From Haemonchus contortus (Eukaryota > Nematoda > Chromadorea > Rhabditida > Trichostrongylidae), in NCBI GenBank assembly GCA_000469685.2, contig LS997564.1:25912459-25976458 (forward strand): a stretch of DNA of 64,000 bases. Direction: 5' to 3'. Shown here piece by piece: positions 11,161-22,300 of the stretch. The position numbers and the translations under genes are program-made. Below the pieces are notes generated by a model that worked only from the letters and a program-made list of their open reading frames with translations, was not told the origin of the DNA and did not search any database. Numbering within the stretch: position 1 is the stretch's first letter; the number at the start of each line of letters is the position of its first letter.

Positions 11161-12532
11161 CACTTTATAACAATCAGTGTCAACTAAGCCGAAAAGATTG
11201 AATCGATCAGATATCAGAAGGCAGAGTAGTTGCAATAAGAGTGATCTTTACAGCTGGTCACTAGCAGCAACGACGAAGCGATTAGCCGTCGATAACAGGC
11301 AGAACCGGCTCGATCTGATCGCATAGCTATGGCCAGCTGGGACAGGTATGCAGCCATCACTTCAACTAAGGCTATCCCATATCGACCGTCTGGGAATAAG
11401 AGTACAATGGAATCCAAATAGAAGAGGGTGAGCCAGAACTAGATCAAGAGTTACGGACAGAACTGTCTTCGCTTCTTCTAGCTCACCCGTCTGGGAACCA
11501 AAATAGGAGGGCAACAGAGGTCAGTCATCGGAGGTCCTTTCCAGTCCAGAAAAGAAATTGTGTTTTCTTTTTGGCTTGAACGTGTAGGAGAGTCCTCTTC
11601 CAGCAAAAGTGACGAACCTTCGATGGGAATACTTTTACCTCTTATTGAGGATCCTTATCACAGCCCAAGATCGAGGTATACCTAAGCAAAAAGTATTTGA
11701 TGGCAAGGAACTAAAGTTCTGGCAGAATACGAAATGAAAATGTCAGGGAACATTGGTGAAGCGACGGTGGGGCGGTCAGATCCAGGAACGAGGATCACCT
11801 GGGGCAGCGAAGGACAAGTTTGGGAGCGACTTTCCCTTTTTAATTCACACCACATGTGACCAGCTTTATGACAAGTGGCCACCTTGTATCGTCGCAAGGA
11901 AGAACTTTGAGCCATCGGGCGATCCTCAATCGAGAGAAGGTTGTAAAAAACGACAGAGCGGAGAGATACGAGAAAGGAGAAGCGTTTCGGATGAAAAAAA
12001 AGTGTCGTCGCATGAAGATTAATGAAGAGAAATAAGCACAAATCTTCTTTTAGAGTGAAAATCTCTCAGTGTTCATCAACCCGTTCTATTGTGCCTTCTC
12101 TTCACAATGAAAATGAAATCCAAAACCTGTTCCATATTGATCGGAGATGTGCTTCAGTGAGATTTCTGAGTTTTGCATCTTCTGTAAAATCCTCTGAAGG
12201 TTCAAAGCTGCAATTTAGTGATTGCCCTCCTGTATTCTATCCCAAAGTTGAGGAACCTTTGATGAGGACTGTAGATGTACCGTCAAACTCCGCAAACATG
12301 TTCACCATTTACACCCATATTCGTGAGCATGGCTCCGTTTTCAGGTCTCATTTCAGTATCTAGCAGCTTCGGGTGTGACTTAGAAGTGACAATATGCCGT
12401 TAGAACTACCAAGAAGTGCAGCATCAAGGGCGAGGTTAACGACGCACTGATCGACAGTCCTCAAAATAGTAGTTTTCAGTTCCCACAAGGGAGCCGGATT
12501 ACATCACAAGGTAGAAAAGAAGAAGTTCTGTC
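11161..12532. other. No recognised gene; one 113-codon open frame of unknown meaning
   Basis: The plus strand holds a 113-codon frame at 12022-12363 (from MKRNKHKSSFRVKIS). It shows no motif that I know, has no obvious splice-linked partner, and is listed only as contents of this interval. Confidence 0.35.
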
Positions 12533-12565
12533 TGTCTGTCTGTCTGCCTGCCTGCCTGTCTGTCG

Positions 12566-12611
<46 letters not shown>

Positions 12612-12716
12612 CGCCTGATTGTCTGTCTGTCTGTTTGCCTGGCTGTCTGTCTGTCCATCTGTCCGTCTGTTTGTCTGTCTGTCTGTCAGTCTGTTTGTCT
12701 GTTGTCTGTCACGAAA
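12533..12716. repeat. (CTGT)n microsatellite
   Basis: About 180 bp of imperfect CTGT units with CTGC and CCGT variants. It is followed by CACGAAATTC and a GAGGTCGGATCAAG block like the region inside the repeat-array elements at 17230-17300 and 56020-56070, so it is probably the end part of a decayed member of that family. Confidence 0.85.
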
Positions 12717-12830
12717 TTCGATAATACCTAAGAAGTACCTAAAGAGGTCGGATCAAGCTTGGTTTGGGTGGGGTGAGGTGGTATGGGCAAGACTGACCGA
12801 GGTAAAGGATTGGTCAACAAATGATGTGAA
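12717..12830 (+). mobile_element. Fragment of the repeat-array element (subfamily 1)
   Basis: CACGAAATTCGATAATACC followed by AAGTACCTAAAGAGGTCGGA is recognisably related to the end of the element at 16140-17335 (reverse strand) and to 30395-30600. The GC-palindromic units are absent. Confidence 0.45.
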
Positions 12831-13106
12831 GAACGCATTCATGCATCGGGCAAAGCACCCTCAAAATAGGCACTATGCGCTTTAAGACAGAATCCTAGGC
12901 TCCCTCAATACACTGCAGAATAATAGAAGCTATTTATTCGAAAAAGACCCATCGAGATGAGCTCCTGAGCCGCATTTCATTTTATACAAGAACCTCGTTA
13001 AACAATATCAACATTGCTAAATAGAAAAGTCATGTCCTTCTAGCACCGATATCATGGACACAGACACTTTCTAACGCATTAATGATTCCTAGGAAAGCTT
13101 TTCGTT

Positions 13107-16100
13107 TCATAGTAACTTGTGCATTACATGGGCATCCGCTGGCGTGCACCGATGGTAGTAGTTGTGAGCCGTCTCGACGATCGAAAATCCTCTTTTACTG
13201 TAGAAGTCTATTGCGTTGAAATTGCTTATCTGTAAAAAGTTTCGTGATTCTCGGTTATACAAATCTCAATCTCCTACATATATGTCAACAGAAGTTTCGC
13301 CAGAGGAAGTTGTGCTCTCTCAAAATTGGTTCAAAGAGTTTGAGAGAGACTTTCAGAAGCAGAACCATCTAAGTCGTTAAAATAAACGGATTACCTTGCG
13401 GCTCATATACCTTCCCATTCCCTCCCCATCGTCCAAATTAATTCTCGTAGGGGAAAATGTGAAAGTTAGATTTCATTAGTTAACTGAAAAGTTAGTCGAG
13501 GCTCTTCCACGGAAAGACCTGCACTCTCTGACTTTTATACTGTTCTAAAAAGGTGATAACATAATCTGGAATTCTGTCCCTTGCTGTTGTGAACGTAGGA
13601 CATCGGTGAAGTTTGAAAAAGATGCTTTTGCAGGCCCAGTCAATTTCCTAGAGCTCGCTTTTGAGACTCATTAACAGCATAGTGAAAAGCAATATAGAAG
13701 ATGTCTACTTCGCTCGCGAACGTTCGCGAACGTTCCATTCTCAAAAGGCTTCTGATCTTGGAATGAGCATTAGCGAGTTCCTCGCGGAAGGCACTTCCTA
13801 CTTCCGAGTGAGCATACTTCGATCAGTTCGTTGAAGGCAAAGTTCACGATAAAAATGGTTCTGAGATTTCTCGCTGGAATGAATCTGTGGCCCCAAAATA
13901 ATACGTGGGTTGTTGTCCGGCCGGAAAACAGGCCTAGACAGGGCATAATAAGGGCCCCCGAAAAGGTTAGACCCACGCAAACACTCAAGGTGGCCGTGTT
14001 ATGCCTGCCTTGTTATACCTGCACTAATCACAAGATGAGAGCGATAGTACGCCTAAATGAGAGACACCCAGACGGCCACTCGCACAACCGCCTTTCTTGC
14101 TACTTTTTCATGCCTTATAATTTTAAAAAACCACAATTTTCGCGCTTCCATCGCCACCCTCGCATTACTCGGCACCATGGCTTCCACTATTTCACCTAAA
14201 AAAGATACTTCAAAATTATCGTGAACTTTGCTTCAAGCCACATTTCACGATAATGGTTGTTGGGGCAGGTACTTGAGAAATAAAGGAAAATGCAAACAGG
14301 TTGTAATATACCAGTCGGATCGCTCGGCTAACGCCGACTCTCCTCCTTCTTGTGTTAAAGTTGATCCGCCGCCTGCACTCTCCCAGATTTTGAAAATCTG
14401 ATCTAAGAGAACAGGAGCTATTGATTTCCAGCGAAACATACACACAGACACATTTCGTGCCTTGTGTTCATTCCTTCTTATTCCAACTTGACTGCTGGAT
14501 CCAGTTTAGCCACCTTTTACTACCTTCCATCGGTGTCTTAAACCTGCCGCCTGCACTCGTTCCAACTTTGAACGCCCTGGTCAGAATTAGCAATTTTCGC
14601 GTGCGCCCCGCCTTCTGTCAATCATGCAGCCTCCCATCAGCATTCCCATACTGCCGTCTTTATTTCTAGCTAATCTGAATGCCCCTGGTTAAAAATGCCA
14701 ATTTTCAAGCACGGTCCGCCCACAGTCTAGAATTGTCACCTACCATTAGTGTTCCCACCCTGCCAATCCTGTCATCTAAACCCCTAATGAATTTGACACG
14801 ATAGATGCACGGTGACAGCAGGTATGAATCTTCGCTGAAACTCCGCCCATTATGGTAGGAGTCCAGTCCTGCCCCTAACACAATTGTTCCCATCCAGCAT
14901 CCTGTACTCCTACCAAATTTGAACGCTCTAGGTGAACGGGAACAGTAAATGTGAATTTTTGCCCAAACTCACCCCACTGTGAGCGGAGTCTGCCCCTGCT
15001 ACCAACCATAATTGTTACCATCCTGCCGCCTGTACTGTTACCAAATTTGAACGCTCTAGGTGCACAAAAACAAGTGTTGTGAGTTTCAGCAAAAACCCCG
15101 CCCACTTTTGGCGGGTCCGGTCTAGCCACCCACAAATGTTCCCATCTTGCCACCTGCACACTTACCAAATTTGAACACTCTAGGTGCAACGGAAACAGTA
15201 GTTGTGAATTTTTGCTCAAACCCGCCCATTGTGGGCGGAATTTGATCCTACCACCTACCATAAGTGTTCTAATCCTGCCGCCCATATTCCTACCAAGTTT
15301 GAGTGCTCTAGAATCACGAGGACACGAGTTCTGAATTTTCGCTCGGACATTTACTTCTCACAAACCCCGCCCTTTGGGCGGAGTTCGGTCCTGCCACCCA
15401 GTAAAAACGTTCCCATCCTGCCGCCTGTACTCGTACTAAAATTGAGCGCTTCAGATTCACGTGAACAGAGGTTATGAATTTTCGGTTAGACACACACATA
15501 CACACACAAACACAAACGCACCAACAGACACACTTAGCCGATTATATAAGTAGGATGGCAAGAAAAGTGCAACTTTGAATACTCCTGTGCCTTAAGACAG
15601 ATCTGCATCGTAAACTTGAGAACAGAATACTAGACACAAATCACTGCCTAAGGTGAATTTAGATCCGTCCTATTCCTTGATAACCACCAATATATCAGAG
15701 GTCACGATTTTAGTATGAGTAACTAACTCAGCCCGGATGTTGAACGAGTTACTACTGCTTTTTTAAGTTCATATTTGAAAAGCAGAAAAAGCACTGCCAG
15801 TTACTCGGCAACCTGCCCTCCTGTATTTGCTCACTTTCAGCTTCTATAGACCAGACGTCTGCATGGCCTTTCACCAATCACCTGCACATTCATTAACTTG
15901 TACGATTGAACTTAGAGTATGCAAGGTTGACTAGATCAATTCACTTTGCCCCTCCAGTCACATGTTAGGGACTGGTCAACTGCAGGCAGACCTATCAGAA
16001 AGAAGCAGCCGGGTCAATATCAATTCTTTTAATTATAATAGATATATTCTTTTATTCAAAATACCAGGCGGCTACGCACGCTCTCGCGCGCGCTAGGGGC

Positions 16101-18701
16101 TCTAGCCATGAGAGACGGAGCCGCATGAGCTGATTTTCATTATAGAGCTTTATCGGATTTATGAGTTTCCGCTCAAACTTCGCCTCCTGTGGGCGGGGTC
16201 TGGTCCTGCCACCCACCATAAGTGTTCCCATCCTGTCGTCTGTACTCCTACCAAGTTTGAATTTTCTAGGTCCATGAGGACATGAGTTATGAATTTTCGC
16301 CCTAACCCCGCCCATTGTGGGCGGAGTCCGGTCTTGCCACCCACCATAGGTATTCCCATCCTGTCGCCTGTACTCCTACCACGTTTGAACTCTCTAGGCC
16401 TATGAGGACAGGAGTTATGAGTTTTCGCACAAACCCCGCCCCTTGTGGGGGGAGTCTGGTTCTACCACCCACCATAAGTTTACCCATCGCGGTTTCTGTA
16501 CTCCTACCAAGTTTGAACTTTCTAGGCCTACTGGGACAGAATTATGAATTTTCGCCCTAACCCCGCCCATTGTGGGCGGAGTCCGGTGTTGCCACCCACC
16601 ATACGTTTTGCCACTATGGCGCCTGTAATCCTACCATTTTTGAACTTTCTCGGTCCATGGAGACGGGAGTTATGAATTTTCGCCCAAACCCCGCCCCTTG
16701 TGGGCGGAGTCTGGTTCTGCCACACACTATAAGTTTTGCCTCCATGACCTCTGTACTCCTACCAAATTTGAACTCTCTACGTCCATGGGAACCGGAATTA
16801 TGGATTTTCGTATATAAATGTAAGAAGGGATGTGAGCTTCGAGGCACGCTCCGCCCATTGTGGGCGGGCCTCCGCTGACGTCATTTATGCTGGAGACACC
16901 TCCGACAATGCTCCTCCCACATCAACTTTTTCCTGCCCTGTTGGCTTTCTCCAAACCGAGTTATAAATGTTTTCATAAAGCATTGCATTTTTGGAGAACG
17001 TCCCGCCCATCGGGGGTGGGACTCCCCAGTTCGATCTAACTTACCAATGCACACCTCAAGCCGCCTTTAAACCCCAATTTTGAGGCCGTCTTGTGGCTGA
17101 ATTTGAAATCATGGTCCCCGGTAGGGCTCATTTCGAGGCACGCCACGCCCACTGTGGGCGGGGCTCCGCCAAGCTGATGTGTGTTTTATACTTCTCGAGA
17201 CCTGGCCCACCCATCCCACACTTGATCCGGTCTCTCCAGGCAGATCTAAAGGAGCTAAGGAATTTCGTGACAGACATACAGACAGACAGACAGACAGACA
17301 GACTAAGCGCTTTATAGTAAGTAGGATGGAAAAGAAGTTAAAAAGAAAACTTCTGTGAACACAGAACGCCCAACGCTGGAAGGTGTGATAGTGAAAGCGA
17401 CAATGGTAACGAAAAAACCACCATATAGAATGAACCGCTCCTCTATGATGACATTTTGTCTAGCTATTCCATAACGTGCATCTTGAGTATGGATAGTATG
17501 AAGATTCTTATTCAAGGAATTGATACTGGCTGAGTCGAGCCGTGAAGAAAGTCTAGCAATTGACCAATGAAGCGATGTCACGTGGAAAAGTAGCGGTGCT
17601 AGGTGAGCTTATCCAGAAGTGCTCCTCAGAAGTCACAATAGAAATCCGGTGCAGACATCTGTCTGTCACTTGCATGGTGCAATCAGGCTACCGTATTACA
17701 AGGTTGTTAGTAATTTTACGGTGAGTTCTGTGGTCCAACGTCTCAGAGTCCCAATTAGAAGCTAAACCAGACAATACATCAAAATCTGACGCAGCTATTC
17801 TTGTCGCTGCTTTGAAGGATCAGCTCACATGAGGAGAACAACGGTAACCTTTGAATGTCTACTACAGGATAGCCCTGAGATGTACGCAGTGAATACAGTA
17901 ATCGGAAATCACCTGAACATGTAGTCGAATTACAGACACGCGATGGCTGATCGCTTTAGAAATAGCAAAGTTGACCAATTCGGCACCTATTCCACGGCAG
18001 CGATACAAAGGGTGAACTGAAAACGTAAGCAACTCGCATAATTAAAGTCTTATGAGTGCGATAAAGTAGGTATTCCCTTTCACAGATTCGCATACCTCCT
18101 AGTGACATGATGTAAAGAGTCTCTGTGCATCCGACCATTTCAAATTTACAGCACACTACTCCAACACACATCTCGTTAAACATAATGGCGGCACACAGAT
18201 CATTGTTCAGTATCTGAAGAGAACTGGAACAATCAAGAACATTTCCTTTGAATTTTTGATGATTTGTATGGACGATGGAAGTGATAAATAACAGATTCTT
18301 GCCGCTACCCAAAACATATGCCCTTCATGGGGGATGACTTTGTGGAGGAAAAGGATAAAGGCTGTTAGATGCCTACTGGTTTTGTGACTGCTTCAGAAAA
18401 GAAACCATTTTGTGAACGAAAAAAAAATATTCCTCGACGATTGACCATTCAAGAAAGGATAGTAATACCAGTCAATTCAGAAGATCTGAACCAATAATTT
18501 ACCTGTTCGAAAAATTTATTCGAGTATAGCACTGGAAAAATTCCTGCGTGGAGTTTTTTCACGGAACGAATATTGCTTGCATCGATCGGCACGAAATCCA
18601 CTGGCAAAACCTAGGGCAGTAGAGTTATAAGCGCTGAACATAGTACTACTTGAGCATCAAAGAAGTACTCTGAAGCTTATAGTTGAATCGAAGCGTCTCA
18701 T
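13107..18701 (-). CDS. N-alpha-acetyltransferase 50-like (NAA50/San), 5 exons, about 161 aa
   Basis: GNAT-fold enzyme that acetylates protein N-termini (Met-starting) and works with the NatA complex in the cytosol. Exons (minus): 18701-18669, 18610-18503, 18213-18096, 18016-17913, 13229-13107; all phases agree and the stop is TGA. The core has VDFVPIDASNIRSVKKLHAG and FPVLYSNKFFE, then VGVVCCKFE and TETLYIMSLG, then the acetyl-CoA loop RCRGIGA (residues 92-98). The last exon begins with ISNFNAIDFYSKRGFSIVET and contains HNYYHRCTPADAH. This follows human NAA50 (169 aa) end to end. The first 11-codon exon is the least certain part. Intron 4 is 4.7 kb and contains a MITE and two repeat-array elements, so the last 41 codons lie far from the rest. 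No AATAAA was seen close to the stop. Confidence 0.9.
13834..14233. mobile_element. MITE family A copy in intron 4 of the naa50-like gene
   Basis: The ends AAGGCAAAGTTCACGATAA and TTATCGTGAACTTTGCTT are inverted repeats. The internal AATGGTTCTGAGATTTCTCG and GGCATAATAAGGGCC blocks recur in the copies at 41785 and 63307. Non-autonomous, about 400 bp. Confidence 0.8.
14300..15565 (+). mobile_element. Repeat-array element, subfamily 2 (CA-rich end)
   Basis: Starts near ATACCAGTCGGATCGC and has GTGTTAAAGTTGATCCGCC near its left end, then several diverged units of about 126 bp with CCCGCCCATTGTGGGCGG-like palindromes (about 14969, 15097, 15222, 15366), each followed by a CCCATCCTGCCGCCTGTACT block and a TTTGAACGCTCTAGG block. 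It closes with a CACACA-rich tract and ACACTTAGCCGATTATATAA and GTAGGATG. Relatives: 34060-34880 and 60057-60810. No protein-coding content. Confidence 0.75.
15566..16139. other. Intron 4 spacer between two repeat-array elements
   Basis: No exon recognised. Near 16063 the words CCAGGCGGCTACGCACG match, in reverse complement, the edge of the SINE at 57060, so a small SINE scrap may be present. Confidence 0.4.
16140..17335 (-). mobile_element. Repeat-array element, subfamily 1 (GACA-rich end)
   Basis: Six GC palindromes of the form CCCGCCCATTGTGGGCGG occur near 16185, 16308, 16434, 16560, 16687 and 16850; the first five are about 126 bp apart. They are followed by unique sequence, a GACAGACAGACA tract and a terminus reading AAGCGCTTTATAGTAAGTAG then GATGG at 17335. 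The same order, reversed, is found at 55950-56790. It lies within intron 4 of the naa50-like gene. Confidence 0.8.
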
Positions 18702-19346
18702 TTTGTGCTCCTATACCTCTAGCAGCGAACAAAATTTATGGTAAAGGAGAATAATCCTCCGATAGTGCCTAATGTATGATCTTCACCGTATACGATTAAA
18801 GTTAGCAAAATCTACAGTAAAAGAGGATTTTCTTACCATGCTCAAATGACGTCTCGCCCCCTTATTCCTTTGCTTCTCACTATTTTTTGACTTTACGAAG
18901 TCGAGCCCTCATCTGCAAGTTAAGGCCCCACTCTTCTCCTTAAAACATTAACTTGAAGTAAGAGTTTAAAGGGGTCCAACCAATTAAATAGAACAAATGC
19001 AAACTTGCGAATCCGCTACCAAGTAAAAACACAGGCATTTACCGTACCATTTATTGCAACAACTGTAGAAACAAACATAAAACAACCCGAAACATTGGAA
19101 ACAACAATAGATCATCACTACCATCAGATAAACTTAACAAACATGGTATCGCTGAAATACGTGGTCACGAAACGTGGGACACGTTACCTGGGGTAGGCCC
19201 CCCCCCCCATCTCATTCACTGGCCACGTATTGCAGGGTGTGCGAGAAGGGCAATAACGAGCAAAAAGGAAAAGGACTGTATGTACACTATGTACAAAACC
19301 AATGCTGTTAGTGTTGGAACACACACCGGAGCTTCTACTATTGAAA

Positions 19347-22300
19347 TTATTCAGCAACTCTAGTTAGTTGATCGTCCAAAAACGTGACATCCGTCCAAAC
19401 CAACACTTTATGCGTCAACGAACTTTGAGGGCACAACACACTCAAGCGCTTCTCCTCCATATTCATCTGCAAACGGAGAAAATTCTTTTCTTTATCCAAA
19501 CGAGCCAATAGACCGTATATGGTTTAAGACTCCCGCTGCTACTTGCGGAACATCCACAATCCCATAGCCTCCCATTATGGTTCTGTATTAAACATTGAAA
19601 TTGAAGAGTTGTAAAGAAGTACCTCGGTTATTACAACAAATCCCAAAACGCTTGCTTTCAGCACCGCTTGAGATACAGTGGGGCACGGTGTGACTGCGAA
19701 CATCCTGTGAGCCATATCTGTGCTTGGGCTAATGGGAACGACCTAAGCTTTTAGATTGTTGACTTCTTATTCAAACTACTAAAATTAACATTAAACAAAC
19801 CTTCGTTTGATGGTCTTCGACCTTCGAGCCGAAGGGCAGACACGATTCCGGTAGTTTCTCTGTACCAATTTTACAGAAAATAACGTCAGCAAAATTCATT
19901 TCGTAGGTGAACGGGAAATATGGATTGGAGTGTACACCATAGAAGTACTAAACAAGCGTAACATCGTTGAAAGTAAGAAAGATTTGGGAAAAGTCCAGAA
20001 TATAAGAAAACCTACCCTGTGTATTGAAGCACTACGGGCTGCCAATCGTGATTGACGAGAGCGTGTTTCAACCCCACCAGACTTTGGTTGATGAAGAATC
20101 TAGAAAAAATGTAAAATAAGGTCACGCACTATGACCGTATGTGATTCCAAGAATTCAGAAAGTGTTGCCATCAAGAAGAGATCCCAAGAAGCATTCAAAG
20201 TTTGTAAAATTGCATTGTTTATTTACGTGGTCCCGAAAAGTTGAACACTAATCACCGCTCAGACTTTGTAGCGGAGCTCTTTGGGCGCATTCATAGCACT
20301 TGCATTTTTGCGCAGCTTAGTGCGTCAGAACACATATATTAAAAACGCAAGTGCCAAAAATGCACCATTTAAAAGGTATTTCGAAATGGGTTTGGGTCGA
20401 AATGGGTAGAAATCGCTCTGTTTAAGAGAAAGTGGATAGCTTCGGTGGAGCAAATGGGATGAAGTAATAAATAGCGACAAAATACCTTGACAAAAGTGGG
20501 CAAGTCTCGTTGTAGCTCATTGTAAAGACGTTCGTGATCGAGAACAACGACGACGTCAACCTCGAAGGCTTCAGCTGCTGATACTATGCAAGCATAGCTG
20601 AAATATTTAATTTATTCAGCATGACTCTGAAACGGATCACGGTGAGAACAATCTTATTCTGTTTGGGCCCTAAGCACGCTGGATGATATACCTAGCATAC
20701 AACGGAGACACAAAATGAGCAACTTCTTCGGCAATATGAAAAACAGTTAGAACTATGTTGATTAGATCAAATACTAGTAATATATACACTAGAGAAGTCA
20801 ACATCTATCTCTCACATCCTGACCAAATCATGATGCCTTTCACCTACGTGTCAGAGGACTGGACTCGAAGAAGCAGTTGCGTTTGATGTGCTGAGCTAGG
20901 CAAGCGCCTATGAAAGCCATCTTCAAATCATCATAGTTCACCAACAAAGTGATGACTATTCGGGCAGGGCGAATGGTAACTTGAAAGGGCAAGTTTGATG
21001 AATTCGCTAGATGAGCGACGTAGGATCCGCCGGACCCTTTCCTGTGCTGTAGGTACAGTTGTATCGAATTCAAAAAACTTGCTCTAGGCGCTTTGTCTAA
21101 ATGTTGGGTGGATGTATAGCTTTAGCTCATTCTGCGTCCAACAACTCACAGTGAATAGGCCTTCTCATGGCTCACTAAACTGAGAGACGATACTTGTGTT
21201 ATACTGACGGCTATCATCCTACCGCGCAACAGCTCAACCAGTTAAGAAAGAGTGTTTTCAGCAAATTTTTTGCTATCGTTCCCACTAGTGACGCCCCTAT
21301 TGCAATCTCCAGGCAAACTAAATGGATAAAAGTAATCAAACGAGTTATCTCAGTACACACAAACAAAGTTCTGTTATACGAATCTCTTCGTACTTTTACT
21401 TCGCACAGGTTCACAATGGGCAACTCAACATCAAAACTGGCGGAAGTCGTAGGTTAGGATGGGCACACTGTTCAAGTACCGTGACGCACTCAGCGACAAG
21501 GGGATAGACTATCAGGGCTCGAGTGCTTAACACCCATAAGCTGCCAGCTCTGTAGGAGGGAGCAAAAAAACATTGAACAAAGTTAGGCAGAAGTCAGAGA
21601 TGGCTGTTTTCGAAAAAAAAAAAACAGCAATGGAACACCCATTGGGCGCAGTAACGATAACGCACACAAAACTGTCTTGCAAGATAAGGAAATTAACGGG
21701 TGTCAAAGATGTCATTGAAATCGTATAAGCCCTGATTAAGCAATGGGCCGGTAATATTGCTCGCCCTGCAGACAACAAATGGGTATCCCCATCTCCATGG
21801 AGTGAAAAGTGCACTGTAGCTGGGTGAAGTAATCCTTTTAAAAATATTTGAAAAGAGGAAATGAGCAGGCGAAGTTTGCAGGGAATCGAAACCTGTTTAA
21901 TGGGATTACAAATCACGCGATCATTCTTGAGCATCCCAGAACTATCAAAAGAGCACTGAATGGAGGTGTCAGAACGAGAAAATTTTGAAATTGCAATCAC
22001 CGAAGCCCGAAGCATAGATAACGGCTTGTGCTGAACATAGAACTTCTGTTCAAACAATTATTTACATAACTTCCCATTATACCAACATGACCCTGTATGA
22101 GTTTGTGACGGTTTTCCAACGAAGATCAAAGGCGATCGACGTGAAAAGCAGAAGATAATAGAAGGAAGTAGAACAACTATCACAATGAACGTAAATGGAA
22201 AACGAAAATATAACAAAAGAATGTAAATTGGTTTGATATTTAAAAAAAGCGAGAAGAAAACTAAACTCACCCCTCTCCAGTAACCCAACCGCAGGTGTTA

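Noticed and set aside
12476..12658. Frame with (DRQT)n repeats
   Set aside because: Translation of the (CTGT)n microsatellite on the reverse strand.
14960..16870. CRISPR-like array (regular repeats)
   Set aside because: The host is eukaryotic, units are contiguous at about 126 bp without short unique spacers, and no cas genes exist; it is a tandem array in a mobile element.
17312..17581. Minus-strand frame as the C-terminal exon of the naa50-like gene
   Set aside because: No GNAT similarity; the true last exon with FYSKRGF and NYYHR was found at 13229-13107.
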